Shown here in pieces: positions 1-8,875 of a stretch of 51,196 bases of DNA. Where the stretch lies: positions 1 through 51,196 of the forward strand of contig JAUPKV010000398.1 of assembly GCA_030837265.1 (NCBI GenBank), in the 5' to 3' direction. The notes beneath the pieces were generated by a model, which was not told the origin of the DNA, did not search any database, and worked only from the letters and a program-made list of their open reading frames with translations. The translations under genes were made by a program, and so were the position numbers. Each line of letters begins with the position of its first letter. Within the stretch, counting starts at the first letter, position 1. The stretch is from Methanobacteriota archaeon. Its GTDB lineage: Archaea > Halobacteriota > Methanosarcinia > Methanosarcinales > Methanosarcinaceae.

Positions 1-1366
1 CGTTTGCATCAATATCAAAGGTGACTTCAATCTGGGGGATCCCTCTTGGTGCGGGGGGAATACCACTAAGGGTGAAACGTCCAAGGGTCTTGTTTTCAGC
101 TGCAATGCCCCTTTCTCCCTGAAGGACATGGATCTCTACTGAAGGCTGGTTGTCAGCTGCAGTTGAGAAAATCTGACTTTTCTTAGTAGGAATTGTAGTG
201 TTTCTCTGGATTAACGGAGTCGCTATGCCTCCAAGGGTTTCTATACCGAGAGTGAGAGGAGATACATCAAGCAGCAAAATGTCTTTTACTTCTCCACCAA
301 GTACACCTGCCTGAATAGCTGCTCCGATTGCAACAGCTTCATCAGGGTTAATGTTCTTGTATGGCTTTTTGCCGGTAAAGCTCTCAACAAGTTCGACTAC
401 GGCAGGCATCCTCGTTGCGCCTCCGACAAGAATCACTTTATCAATATCGTTTGGGGCAAGCTTTGCATCACCAAGAGCCTGACGCATTGACACAAGAGTT
501 TTCTCCAGGAGGTCCTCAGTCATCTTCTGGAACTGGGCTCTTGTAATGTCAACATCCAGGTGTTTGGGCTCTCCATCAGGGCCTACTGTAAGGAATGGAA
601 GATTGATATTGGTGCTTGCGACTCCGGAAAGTTCGATTTTGGCTTTTTCTGCAGCATCGGTCAAACGCTGGAGTACAGCCTTGTCCTTTGAAAGGTCTAT
701 TCCTTCCGTTTTTCGGAATTCGGCAAGCAGGTAATTAACAATACGCTGGTCAAAGTCATCTCCACCCAGACGGGTGTCCCCGCTTGTAGACTTTACCTCA
801 AAGACGCCGCCTCCGAGCTCGAGAATGGATACGTCGAAGGTTCCACCTCCAAGGTCATATACGAAAATAGTCTGTTCGATATCTGCCTTGTCAAGCCCGT
901 ATGCCAGGGATGCGGCAGTTGGCTCGTTAATAATCCTCAGGACTTCAAGGCCAGCTATTGTACCTGCATCCTTCGTTGCCTGTCTCTGGGAATCATTGAA
1001 ATAAGCAGGGACTGTAATGACAGCCTGTTTGATTTCCTCTCCAAGGTAAGCTTCTGCTTCTGTTTTAAGCTTCTGGAGAATCATTGCGGAGATTTCCTGG
1101 GGTTTGTACTGTTTTCCCTGTAGGGTTACCCTGTAATTTGCATCCCCCATATGTCTTTTAATGGAATAGACAGTATTCTCAGGATTTGAAACAGCCTGTC
1201 TTTTTGCAACCTGGCCAACAAGTTTCTCTCCTTTTTTGGAAAAACCGACCACGGAAGGGGTTGTTCTGGCACCTTCGGCATTCGGGATCACGACAGCTTC
1301 CCCGCCTTCCATTACTGCCATGCATGAGTTGGTAGTACCAAGGTCAATACCCAATATTTTTGCCAT
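1..1366 (-). CDS. dnaK: Chaperone DnaK (Hsp70), C-terminus cut off by window edge
   Basis: ATP-dependent Hsp70 chaperone that binds exposed hydrophobic peptides and works with DnaJ and GrpE in the cytoplasm. The start is ATG at 1366 and 455 codons are visible. The N-terminus carries the phosphate-1 motif GIDLGTTNS. Further in are the phosphate-2 motif [12 protein letters not shown], the adenosine motif [10 protein letters not shown], and the start of the substrate-binding domain ([14 protein letters not shown]). About 150-160 residues of the usual length of roughly 610 lie outside the window. grpE lies upstream on the same strand, 326 bp away, so the two may have separate promoters. dnaJ would be expected beyond the left edge, but this cannot be seen here. 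Confidence 0.98.
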   Translation of the reverse strand, partial: MAKILGIDLGTTNSCMAVMEGGEAVVIPNAEGARTTPSVVGFSKKGEKLVGQVAKRQAVSNPENTVYSIKRHMGDANYRVTLQGKQYKPQEISAMILQKLKTEAEAYLGEEIKQAVITVPAYFNDSQRQATKDAGTIAGLEVLRIINEPTAASLAYGLDKADIEQTIFVYDLGGGTFDVSILELGGGVFEVKSTSGDTRLGGDDFDQRIVNYLLAEFRKTEGIDLSKDKAVLQRLTDAAEKAKIELSGVASTNINLPFLTVGPDGEPKHLDVDITRAQFQKMTEDLLEKTLVSMRQALGDAKLAPNDIDKVILVGGATRMPAVVELVESFTGKKPYKNINPDEAVAIGAAIQAGVLGGEVKDILLLDVSPLTLGIETLGGIATPLIQRNTTIPTKKSQIFSTAADNQPSVEIHVLQGERGIAAENKTLGRFTLSGIPPAPRGIPQIEVTFDIDAN

Positions 1367-1692
1367 ATTTTATCCTCACACTAAATAATGTTAGTTTAAT
1401 TTATTTCTAGTTAGATTTTTATTTGTTTTTAGTTTTGATTTTTTAGTTTGATTATAATAAATATTAAGTTGAATCATTTAATTAAGTTGCTTGGTGAAGT
1501 TATTTAGTTATATTTAATAGTTTAACGGACTTCAACAAACATTATGAATTATCTTTTATTCGATTAAATAATATACTAATTGAGTGTTATAATTTTAGAT
1601 GCGTAAATTAGCCTTTGGAAAAGGCTCAAATGAAGCAATTTTTGGTTAAAGTACCTTTTATGAGAGATTACTTTTCTGACTCTCTTTATATT
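1367..1692. other. A+T-rich dnaK-grpE intergenic region
   Basis: No open frame of note. The stretch is very A+T-rich and probably holds the dnaK promoter on the minus strand. I see no CIRCE-like inverted repeat and no convincing terminator. Confidence 0.5.
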
Positions 1693-2313
1693 TTAAGCAT
1701 CATCAGGAGTTCTGGCTACTGAAACCATAGCTGGCCTGACAACCTTGGAATCAAGAGAATATCCGGGTCTATAAACTTCTACTATAGTATTATCCGGAAC
1801 TTCAGAGGTGTTAACATGTTGAACTGCTTCGTGCCTGTGAGGGTCAAATTCACTACCTTTCTCGCATTCGATCCTCTCAAGCCCGTACTTTTCAAGGATT
1901 GAAAAAAACTGCTTTGAAAGCTGTTCTATTCCATTGACAATCGAATGCATGTCCTCTGCAGTCCTTGCCGATTTCAGGGCACGATCGAAATTGTCTGTAA
2001 CTTCAACAAAATCAAGAAGAATCTGCTCGGTTACGGATTTTCGATTTTCTTCCATCTGACGGACGATCCGTTTTCTGAAATTATCAAAATCTGCTGCAAG
2101 CCGGAAAAGCTGGTCTTTGAGAATTTCATTCTCCTCTCGGCAGGCAGCCTCAGAGCTTTTTCCAGCTCCGGACTCAATTGAATCCTGTCCAGGAGTTCCC
2201 CCTGGCTCATTGGACTCTGCCGAACAACCTGAATTCCGAGCTTCAAAACTTTCAGCCCCAGTCTGGGTATCTTCTTCAGAATTTGGTTTACGTTCTTTAT
2301 TAAATTTCTTCAT
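1693..2313 (-). CDS. grpE: Nucleotide exchange factor GrpE
   Basis: GrpE releases ADP from DnaK and so resets the chaperone cycle. The 206-residue protein has an acidic, low-complexity N-terminus (about residues 1-55). A long helical coiled-coil segment with ADFDNFRKR follows, the family's most conserved stretch. The C-terminal beta domain contains the typical EKGSEFDPHRHEAV and YRPGYSLDSKVVRPAMV segments. The start ATG follows a GGGGAT-like ribosome site. It lies upstream of dnaK in the same direction, as in the grpE-dnaK-dnaJ locus of mesophilic archaea that acquired these genes from bacteria. Confidence 0.97.
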   Translation of the reverse strand: MKKFNKERKPNSEEDTQTGAESFEARNSGCSAESNEPGGTPGQDSIESGAGKSSEAACREENEILKDQLFRLAADFDNFRKRIVRQMEENRKSVTEQILLDFVEVTDNFDRALKSARTAEDMHSIVNGIEQLSKQFFSILEKYGLERIECEKGSEFDPHRHEAVQHVNTSEVPDNTIVEVYRPGYSLDSKVVRPAMVSVARTPDDA

Positions 2314-2439
2314 TAATCGATCCCCATTAAATTGTTATAACGGTTACGCTCGTCCTGATCTGAGATTGTTTGTAATTCTATAAATACTTTTCTGAAAAAC
2401 GAATACACATTATCTCATAAAAGAAGAAGAAAAGAAAAA

Positions 2440-2877
2440 TCAGTAAGGTTGGTTTTGAAGTTTATAAGAGAGTACCTTAATCATAACAATACTTACTATC
2501 ATAGAAGCTGCGACAGCAGAAATTAACTGATTCCAGCCAACACTGGATATTCCTCCATCAAAAGCAAACAACATGCCTCCAACCAATGACACAAATATGA
2601 AGCAAAGTCCAAAACCCGCAAGAGCACCTCCAACAAGAGAACTCAGGATATCCAGGCCGTGTCTTTCAAAGAAAACCACACCTGCAATAAACATTACTGC
2701 AAAGATCAACAGCACGAACGCTATAGGCAATGGACTTGATTTTGTGAAAAAAAATCTGAAAAGCCCTAGCCCCATATCAACTAGCAGTAAACCCATTATA
2801 AACGCAATAGTCAGAGTTCTAATAAAAGGGTTCTCAAATACTGACTGAGAATTAGAATTTCTAGTATTCAATGTCAC
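2440..2877 (-). CDS. Hypothetical four-helix membrane protein
   Basis: I do not recognise a family. The 145-residue product starts with GTG and has a short polar N-terminus. About four hydrophobic segments follow, near residues 18-40, 48-68, 76-105 and 112-137, and then a short polar tail. The second loop carries FFERHGLD. It lies upstream of grpE in the same direction with about 125 bp between them, so a functional link to heat shock is possible but not shown. Confidence 0.7.
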   Translation of the reverse strand: MTLNTRNSNSQSVFENPFIRTLTIAFIMGLLLVDMGLGLFRFFFTKSSPLPIAFVLLIFAVMFIAGVVFFERHGLDILSSLVGGALAGFGLCFIFVSLVGGMLFAFDGGISSVGWNQLISAVAASMIVSIVMIKVLSYKLQNQPY

Positions 2878-3085
2878 CAGGCACCTACATCTTTTGCACT
2901 TTAACTTTTAAGGAATTACTATATGAATTATATAAACCTTTACTTATTCTAGTTACTTTATACTGTTTTCCATATCCTTTTTCTTGATCCTTTCGGAGAG
3001 TGGTGATTAAGCTTCTTGTCACGTACCGATAATTCTATTTACATATATCTTTATAATAATTATAAAAAAGATAAGGACGGTTCAT

Positions 3086-3820
3086 ATGGAAACAGCAAGT
3101 CCCGAGCAAATAAAAGAAATCAATGAATATGGTAGAGATATAATCGAATTTCTTAAACTGGACACTTCTCCGGTGGCAGTTACTCTACTCCCAAAGGGTG
3201 CTGAAGTCCCTGGGAATATTCGCAAAATAGACAAGGCAATGAGGCACTGCCAGATGATAGATCGTGTACGCAAGACAAAAGAAGAGTTTTATGCCACCCA
3301 TGAAGACGAGTCCTGCAAAGGAGGGGCTGGAGTTCTTGGCCTCAGGAAAATGCCTCCGAAAGTTGCAAGTGGGGAATTCTATTATGAAACCCTGAAGCAT
3401 TTTGGGAGCCTTGAAGCTGCTAAAAGGACGATTGATAAAGTTCCTGTGATCGAGGCTGAATCCAAAAGTGCAATAATATATGCACCTCTTGAGACCTCCA
3501 GCTTCATGCCTGACATCGTTGTTATTATCTGTTCCCCAAAACAGGTAATGCTCCTGACTCAGGCCTTTCTTTATAAAAAAGGCGGAAGGGTTGAAACCGA
3601 GTTTGCAGGTAAACAAAGCCTTTGTTCCGATGCCGTTGCACAACCTTACACGACAGGTAAAATTGGGATAACTTTAGGTTGTTCAGGCAGCCGGAACTAC
3701 ACATTCATTCAGGAATCCGAATTGACTGTTGGCATTCCTATCAGGCTGCTCAAAGACATAGTTGAAGGTATGAGAAAAATTGTTGAAACGGCCCCTGCAC
3801 ATGGAACTAAAAAAGATTAA
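3086..3820 (+). CDS. DUF169 family protein
   Basis: The 244-residue cytosolic protein matches the DUF169 pattern. The N-terminal helix is followed by LDTSPVAVTLLPKGAEVP, a cysteine-containing middle (RHCQMIDRV, then ESCKGGAGVLGL), and a C-terminal half with LCSDAVAQPYTTGKIGITLGCSGSR. DUF169 proteins are common in methanogens and anaerobes and have no assigned reaction. The conserved cysteines suggest metal or cofactor binding, which is inference. It stands alone, with an AAGGACGG ribosome site ahead of the ATG, and a perfect 16-bp tandem duplication begins 8 bp after the stop. Confidence 0.88.
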   Translation: METASPEQIKEINEYGRDIIEFLKLDTSPVAVTLLPKGAEVPGNIRKIDKAMRHCQMIDRVRKTKEEFYATHEDESCKGGAGVLGLRKMPPKVASGEFYYETLKHFGSLEAAKRTIDKVPVIEAESKSAIIYAPLETSSFMPDIVVIICSPKQVMLLTQAFLYKKGGRVETEFAGKQSLCSDAVAQPYTTGKIGITLGCSGSRNYTFIQESELTVGIPIRLLKDIVEGMRKIVETAPAHGTKKD

Positions 3821-3827
3821 TTGGTAT

Positions 3828-3859
3828 GGGAATTAGTGTGATAGGGAATTAGTGTGATA
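3828..3859. repeat. Perfect 16-bp tandem duplication
   Basis: The unit GGGAATTAGTGTGATA occurs twice head to tail immediately after the DUF169 gene. It is one of many short tandem duplications in this window. Confidence 0.95.
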
Positions 3860-3930
3860 GCACGAAAAGATCTCTGTAAAGTACAAAATAGAGTTAATAA
3901 AAGTCCTCTGGTTAATTCACGTCACTTAAA

Positions 3931-6141
3931 TCAATCTATCCAGTGAAGAACATTTCTTAGCACTGACCATCGTGACTCGTGCTCTCTTGGGATCTTTCCC
4001 AATATCCAGTAGTTATATTTGCTGTCAAGTTCACCGTAGTCCCTTTCCATTTTAATCCAGTAATTCAAAAGCAGCAGGAAAGTCTCACTGCTGTTCTTTG
4101 CCACCGGATAAGCATATAATACCTTGTAGGAATCGTTGGGCTCAAATATAGCCACATCGTAGAAGGGGTACATGAGGGTCATGGTATAGCCTTCCTCAGC
4201 GGTTGTAAAAAGAACGTCTGCGTTATCATTTTCAAAGAAATCCCAGATGGAATTGACCTTTATGACCTTCGCCTTGGGAAATAACATTGGCACTACTTCA
4301 ACAAACGCCGTATTATTGAGAACTGCAATTCTCAAGCCATCCATTTTTCGGACTTTATCAAGCTTTAAGAATTCTTTCTTTCTCTCGTCTTTTATAACAA
4401 AAGCCATATGAACTGTCATGTATGAATCAGTAAACTTCATTTCATCCAATCTCCCGGGAGTTACAATTACAGAGGACATAACGATATCACAGGCACCTCC
4501 GTTGAGAAAATCGGCTATTAAATCTGCTCTGGTAATAGGAACGAACTCAATTCTGGAAACATTGAGAAATTGAGCCAGGTCGTAGGCCATTTGAACGTCG
4601 TATCCCACAAGTGATCCTTTTTTGTTGAAGAAAACAAAAGGTATACAATTACTATTATAACCTACTCGCAGAACTCCTCTATTTTTTATGAGCTTCACAG
4701 TATCATCTTGAGACTGTTCTCCAGAGGTAGGAGATAGAGAATCATTCCAGGCAAAATCGACCTTAGTAGCAATTATTTCGTCCTGTCTGATTCCCTGGGT
4801 GTTTTTGGGAAGTTCTATGTCGGATATTATATCATTTCCATGATAGGTATTTGCCAGAAGATGAGCAAAGAGAAAATTTAACCCTGATAAAAGTACGGCC
4901 AGGACCAGAACGATTAGTAATAAAGAAAAAAATACTCTCTTCCATCGTAATCTGAAGTGTCCGGAGATCAAAGCGGCGCTGATAGCAGTAAATGAGAAGA
5001 TCGACATGCTTGCTATCGCGGCGACAAAGCTCTGGCGTAATATGCCCGAACTGATGTAAAGGTTATATGAATCGGCAGGAAGCCGCATCAGGTTCAGGAG
5101 CATTTCCACGGAAACTTTGGACGAACCGAAGAAACTGGGAATTCCAACCGCAGCTAGCTTTATCTGTTCGGACAAATCCAGAGAATTATGATAGAGCCAG
5201 GCCACAAAGAGAATGAACAGGAAAGGAACAAAAGAGCCAAGCGTCGGAAAGGTGTATCCCACGGGAACCAAAACTCTACAGTAGGACTCCAACTCATCTT
5301 TATGTCCGCCATTATAGAGCGAATTCTCGAAGAGTTTTTTAACTCCATCATTTATTAGTGGTAGAGTTATAAACTCCGTGCCACTTGAAAATCCCAGGAT
5401 AATAGCCCTGGATGATGCGGAGATAATTTCTCTATAACTGAAAGTAGTAAAGCAGGAGATCAAGAGGGGGAAAATGCCAAAGACAAGAAGTGCTGCCAGG
5501 ACGGCTAGAGATAGCAAAAATACCTGAAGTTCCAGTAGTCCTTCAAAAGTAATAGTACCCGTTGTTTGTGCCGTTATAACGAAGACTCCTATGGGAAAGG
5601 TTCTGGCAACAAAGCTTGTAACTTGAGTAAGAGCAGCCTGCAGGATACTCAATAAATCCATGAGCGGCTTGTTCTCTTCGTTTCCCATGAGAGCCAAACC
5701 CAGGCATAAGCAAAAAATTACAATTGCAGGTAGAAAACCTTCGGCTAAAGAATGAAATGGATTGTAAGGGATGAACATATCAATGATGTTTAAGTCTTCT
5801 GGCCTGGTCAGATCCTGAGTGCTGAAGAAAGAAGCGGTTTTTAGTGACGGAAATGATAATTGAAAAGAAAAGAAGATTGCTATTCCAATAACCCAAAAAA
5901 TTAACAAAACCTGGCTTGCTTTAATTACCAAATCTCTCGAATTCGAATGTTTTAGGCTGCCTATGCCCAGTATAAGTGATATTATAACTGAAGGAAGGAT
6001 AGTTATTTGCCAGATCTTGATGAAAGCCTGACTGAGAGGCATAAAGATTGACAAAAGATCTCCAAAGAACAAGCCGAAGAGGATACCAGAGATGAAACCC
6101 AGAAAAATCCAGGAGGTCATTCTATGGCTTGGCAATCTCAT
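3931..6141 (-). CDS. Dicarboxylate/amino-acid symporter fused to an extracellular solute-binding domain
   Basis: A 736-residue fusion. Residues about 1-400 resemble the dicarboxylate/amino acid:cation symporter family (GltP/EAAT fold), with eight membrane helices and re-entrant segments such as GFSSGTEFITLPL and PVGYTFPTLGS. The usual NMDGT motif is not seen. An extra hydrophobic helix at about 404-427 would place what follows outside the cell. After a linker, residues about 478-725 form a family-3 solute-binding protein, with NRGVLRVGYNSNCIPF, LVGYDVQMAYDLAQFL and GACDIVMSSV. Binding proteins of this family normally feed ABC importers. Here the receptor would deliver substrate, probably an amino or organic acid, to a secondary carrier. 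The start ATG follows AGGAAAGGAG. No ABC subunits lie nearby. Confidence 0.9.
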   Translation of the reverse strand: MRLPSHRMTSWIFLGFISGILFGLFFGDLLSIFMPLSQAFIKIWQITILPSVIISLILGIGSLKHSNSRDLVIKASQVLLIFWVIGIAIFFSFQLSFPSLKTASFFSTQDLTRPEDLNIIDMFIPYNPFHSLAEGFLPAIVIFCLCLGLALMGNEENKPLMDLLSILQAALTQVTSFVARTFPIGVFVITAQTTGTITFEGLLELQVFLLSLAVLAALLVFGIFPLLISCFTTFSYREIISASSRAIILGFSSGTEFITLPLINDGVKKLFENSLYNGGHKDELESYCRVLVPVGYTFPTLGSFVPFLFILFVAWLYHNSLDLSEQIKLAAVGIPSFFGSSKVSVEMLLNLMRLPADSYNLYISSGILRQSFVAAIASMSIFSFTAISAALISGHFRLRWKRVFFSLLLIVLVLAVLLSGLNFLFAHLLANTYHGNDIISDIELPKNTQGIRQDEIIATKVDFAWNDSLSPTSGEQSQDDTVKLIKNRGVLRVGYNSNCIPFVFFNKKGSLVGYDVQMAYDLAQFLNVSRIEFVPITRADLIADFLNGGACDIVMSSVIVTPGRLDEMKFTDSYMTVHMAFVIKDERKKEFLKLDKVRKMDGLRIAVLNNTAFVEVVPMLFPKAKVIKVNSIWDFFENDNADVLFTTAEEGYTMTLMYPFYDVAIFEPNDSYKVLYAYPVAKNSSETFLLLLNYWIKMERDYGELDSKYNYWILGKIPREHESRWSVLRNVLHWID

Positions 6142-6562
6142 TTTAGTTTTTCTCCTTTCCTGTATGATTTTTCTGGCTGCACAGGGTGAAATCCCCCAGG
6201 TTGATTCCAGAGTTTTTTATTAATTGATATTCTAGTTTATTCAACAGTATCTCTAACCTACTTCTTTAATATTTTGCTAATTAAATACTGACTTCAATAT
6301 ATTTCTGTTTACACATTAAAACGATTCCTCATTCGCAAAACGTCAAAAATAAGTAGCATACAAATTGGATTTCTCCGGGTAGAGAGCTGGATCTAAGACA
6401 ACTGTTAAAAAATACAGTTTAAATAAAAAAATCAAATAGAAGCCATTATATAGAACAACTTGATAATTATAAAATTAAATTATCTATAAATTAAACGCTT
6501 TCGTCATTAATATTACATATTGAATTTAATTATAAAGGAATAAAAACCTGGATGCGGTAAAA
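6142..6562. other. Intergenic region between divergent genes
   Basis: It is A+T-rich and should contain the promoters of the symporter fusion (minus) and of the small gene at 6563 (plus). No repeat or RNA gene was recognised. Confidence 0.4.
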
Positions 6563-6811
6563 ATGGAGTTTCTTCGAAGGTTACTTGGTCTGACAACGGA
6601 AAGCGAAAACGGTTTATATTCAATCCGGAGTATGTATCATGTACCTGCACGTATTGGGTCATCTGTAATCAACAAGGATGGAAATATCGGAAGGATAATC
6701 GGGTCTAAAAAAGGCGAATGGGGATACGAGATTGGAGTGGAATATGGAGAAATTATCTCATTTTACGATCCTACTGATTTGAAATATTCATATTTTGATC
6801 TCTTTTTATGA
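6563..6811 (+). CDS. Small hypothetical protein, predicted beta-rich
   Basis: 82 residues, no recognised family. The N-terminus is a short basic amphipathic stretch. The rest (about residues 28-75) reads as alternating strands and turns: IGSSVINKDGNIGRIIG, then WGYEIGVEYGEIISFYD. This is reminiscent of small barrel domains such as PRC-barrel or Gar1-like folds. The barrel idea is inference. It lies 75 bp upstream of mfnD in the same direction, so it may be co-transcribed with it. Confidence 0.6.
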   Translation: MEFLRRLLGLTTESENGLYSIRSMYHVPARIGSSVINKDGNIGRIIGSKKGEWGYEIGVEYGEIISFYDPTDLKYSYFDLFL

Positions 6812-6886
6812 AAAAACTACTTCGCTGCTTTGATGATAGGTCACTTGGGAAAAATGATAAATAAATGACCAGAATTCTTTCATTCG

Positions 6887-7840
6887 ATGAAAATCCTTAT
6901 TGCAGAATTCGCAGTTGGCACGGGAGCTGAAAAATCCCTTATTCCGGAGGGAGCTGCTATGCTTAAAACCCTGGCTGAAAGTTTTATTCGTCTGGGGCAC
7001 GAGGTATATTACCCTTCGGCATGCACAAAGATCTACGCAGGCACAGCCCTCAAATCCACTGCCGACAGTTTCAGCCAGGTAATTGAGAAAACAGCTCCGG
7101 ATTGTGATGCGGGACTGGTTATCGCCCCCGATTGGATGCTTCCGGAAATGAATCGAATTCTTGAAGAAAGCACTGTAAACCTTGGGTGCCCTCCCGAACA
7201 GGCAGCTATATGTGCTGACAAACTCCTGTGCACGAATACCCTGCTTAATGCCGGAATTAAAGCTCCGGAACTTTCTGAAAAGCCTGAAAAAGGCAAAAAA
7301 TATGTTAAAAAGCCCAGATTCGGCTGTGGGGCAGAAGCAACATATCTTGTCACAGAATTTGAGAGCGATGACGAATTCATTGCCAGTGAATATATTGAAG
7401 GAATACACCTCAGTGTAAGCCTTATAACTGGCCATAAATCGCTTCCGCTTACCGTAAATCGTCAATTCATAGAATTTATCCGGGACGAAGGCGAAAGTAA
7501 AATAAACGGACAAGAAACTGGGTCTTGCAGTATAAAATACAATGGCAGCCTGACTCCTTACCTAACCCCAAAGAGAGAAGAACTCTATAAAACAGCTATC
7601 TCCACAGCAGAATGCCTGAAATGCTTTGGATATGTGGGCGTAGATATAGTGCTTTCTGATGTTCCATATGTAGTAGATGTGAATCCAAGACCTACAGCCT
7701 CACTTTTTGGAATTAGCCGCGTAATGCGAGAGGAAATCGGAGACCTTCTTTTGAAAAACAACTTCGGAGAACTCCCAGACTCAATACATATTGAAGGAGA
7801 ATACTGCTTTTCGAAGGACGATTTGGAAAATATAGTATAG
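6887..7840 (+). CDS. mfnD: Tyramine-L-glutamate ligase MfnD (methanofuran biosynthesis)
   Basis: An ATP-grasp ligase of 317 residues. In methanogens MfnD joins the gamma-carboxyl of glutamate to tyramine, giving gamma-glutamyltyramine, a building block of methanofuran. The sequence shows an N-terminal pre-ATP-grasp domain (MKILIAEFAVGTG), the ATP-binding segment KYVKKPRFGCGAEATYL, and the C-terminal metal/ATP loop VVDVNPRPTAS. Assignment rests on family resemblance and on the neighbours: two other methanofuran genes, mfnF and mfnE, follow within 2.2 kb. Three stem-loops follow its stop codon. Confidence 0.88.
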   Translation: MKILIAEFAVGTGAEKSLIPEGAAMLKTLAESFIRLGHEVYYPSACTKIYAGTALKSTADSFSQVIEKTAPDCDAGLVIAPDWMLPEMNRILEESTVNLGCPPEQAAICADKLLCTNTLLNAGIKAPELSEKPEKGKKYVKKPRFGCGAEATYLVTEFESDDEFIASEYIEGIHLSVSLITGHKSLPLTVNRQFIEFIRDEGESKINGQETGSCSIKYNGSLTPYLTPKREELYKTAISTAECLKCFGYVGVDIVLSDVPYVVDVNPRPTASLFGISRVMREEIGDLLLKNNFGELPDSIHIEGEYCFSKDDLENIV

Positions 7841-7859
7841 AATGTTTATTGCCTTTTAA

Positions 7860-7943
7860 GTCCTCTTGAGGGAGCGCAGCGACCGAAAAGGACCTCGTGC
7901 TGTTGCGATTACATCGCAACTCCCAGAAAATCTTCGATTTTCT
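7860..7943. terminator. Cluster of three stem-loops between convergent genes
   Basis: Three consecutive hairpins. The first, 7860-7893, has GTCCT pairing AGGAC with an adjacent TT/AA pair. The second, 7902-7920, is a perfect 8-bp stem GTTGCGAT/ATCGCAAC with a 3-nt loop. The third, 7925-7943, is a perfect 8-bp stem AGAAAATC/GATTTTCT with a 3-nt loop. They lie between mfnD and the convergent gene at 7988, so they may end both transcripts. The first hairpin is related to one at 9905-9930. Confidence 0.7.
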
Positions 7944-7987
7944 GTGATCCTGAAGCGAAACTCGGGTGCCGAAGCGAAATTCGAGCC

Positions 7988-8317
7988 TTATTGCTGATTT
8001 GATCTATACTTTATAAGACCAGCTATCGAATTAAGCAAAATTCCCACGAAAGCCAGACTGGTTCCGACGAGAGTAAACAAGATCGACAAAAAAACGTACC
8101 CAAAATCAAAGATTCCGCCATGATGAAAGGCATGCACGAATTGAAAGCCCATATATAGCCCAGAAATACCAAGAACAAAGCCTGGCAGGGTAAAGCAATA
8201 AAGAGGCTTACTGGTTCTTATAGAATTAAAAATATTTAAAAAGCCTGTTATATGCTGTCTTGAAGGATTTTTTGTTGGGCCGTCCATGCCATAAATTTTA
8301 ATCTTATTTTGAAGCAT
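7988..8317 (-). CDS. Orphan C-terminal membrane domain of a family-2 glycosyltransferase
   Basis: About 109 residues from ATG 8317, chosen because GGAAGG lies 7 nt upstream; an in-frame GTG at 8332 is the alternative. The sequence resembles the C-terminal two-helix domain of archaeal dolichyl-phosphate-mannose-synthase-like glycosyltransferases: PSRQHITGFLNIFNSIRTSK, then two long hydrophobic helices with a short loop (HHGGIF). The catalytic GT-A domain with its DxD motif is absent, and no remnant is visible upstream. Either it is a decayed gene end or a stand-alone membrane partner. The good ribosome site and intact frame slightly favour a working gene. Confidence 0.65.
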   Translation of the reverse strand: MLQNKIKIYGMDGPTKNPSRQHITGFLNIFNSIRTSKPLYCFTLPGFVLGISGLYMGFQFVHAFHHGGIFDFGYVFLSILFTLVGTSLAFVGILLNSIAGLIKYRSNQQ

Positions 8318-8875
8318 AACATCGCCTTCCACTCATTCAGAAGTTTTGCAAACTGAATGTGGATCATTTTTCTGGGAGAAAAGATTTCAATATATAAATA
8401 GGCATCTATCTAACATTTGAGAAAAAATAAATACATCGTTTTCGAAAATTAAAACTTTTTTTCTGCAATTATATTAAAATTTACACTAATGTAAACGGCT
8501 TCACGTTAATCCAAATTATCTTCATAGCTAATTATTTAGTAAATTCAGTATTATTCTCTCGTATTTTTCCAAGATTCAACAAAAAAGCTTTATGAAATAT
8601 CTTCAATGTACTGGAAAAATATTCCACTTAAAAAAGTGTAAAAAATTTATATCTCGAAAATAAAAAATTACATAACAGATTCTCTTGTGGGAAGGTAGAT
8701 ATTTTCTTGCTGCTGTCCCAACACCATGGATTCAAAATAGAGAAAAAGATATCCATAATTATTTATTGGGCCATCACTTATCGCCCCTACAACTTGCAAT
8801 AAAAATCTGCTTATGCAACCCCAATTAAAACCCAGTAAAAAAATTCGGAAAAAATACCGGAGTAAGAGATTAAAA
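8318..8875. other. Intergenic region upstream of mfnF
   Basis: A+T-rich stretch of about 560 bp between divergent genes. Frames that open here overlap the start of mfnF antisense and look unlike protein. It probably holds promoters of both neighbours. No repeat or RNA gene was recognised. Confidence 0.4.

Noticed and set aside
546..1004. Plus-strand open frames opposite dnaK
   Set aside because: They are antisense to a strongly conserved coding region and show no protein-like features of their own.
3185..3643. 152-codon minus-strand frame
   Set aside because: It lies fully inside the DUF169 gene on the opposite strand and has no recognisable motif.
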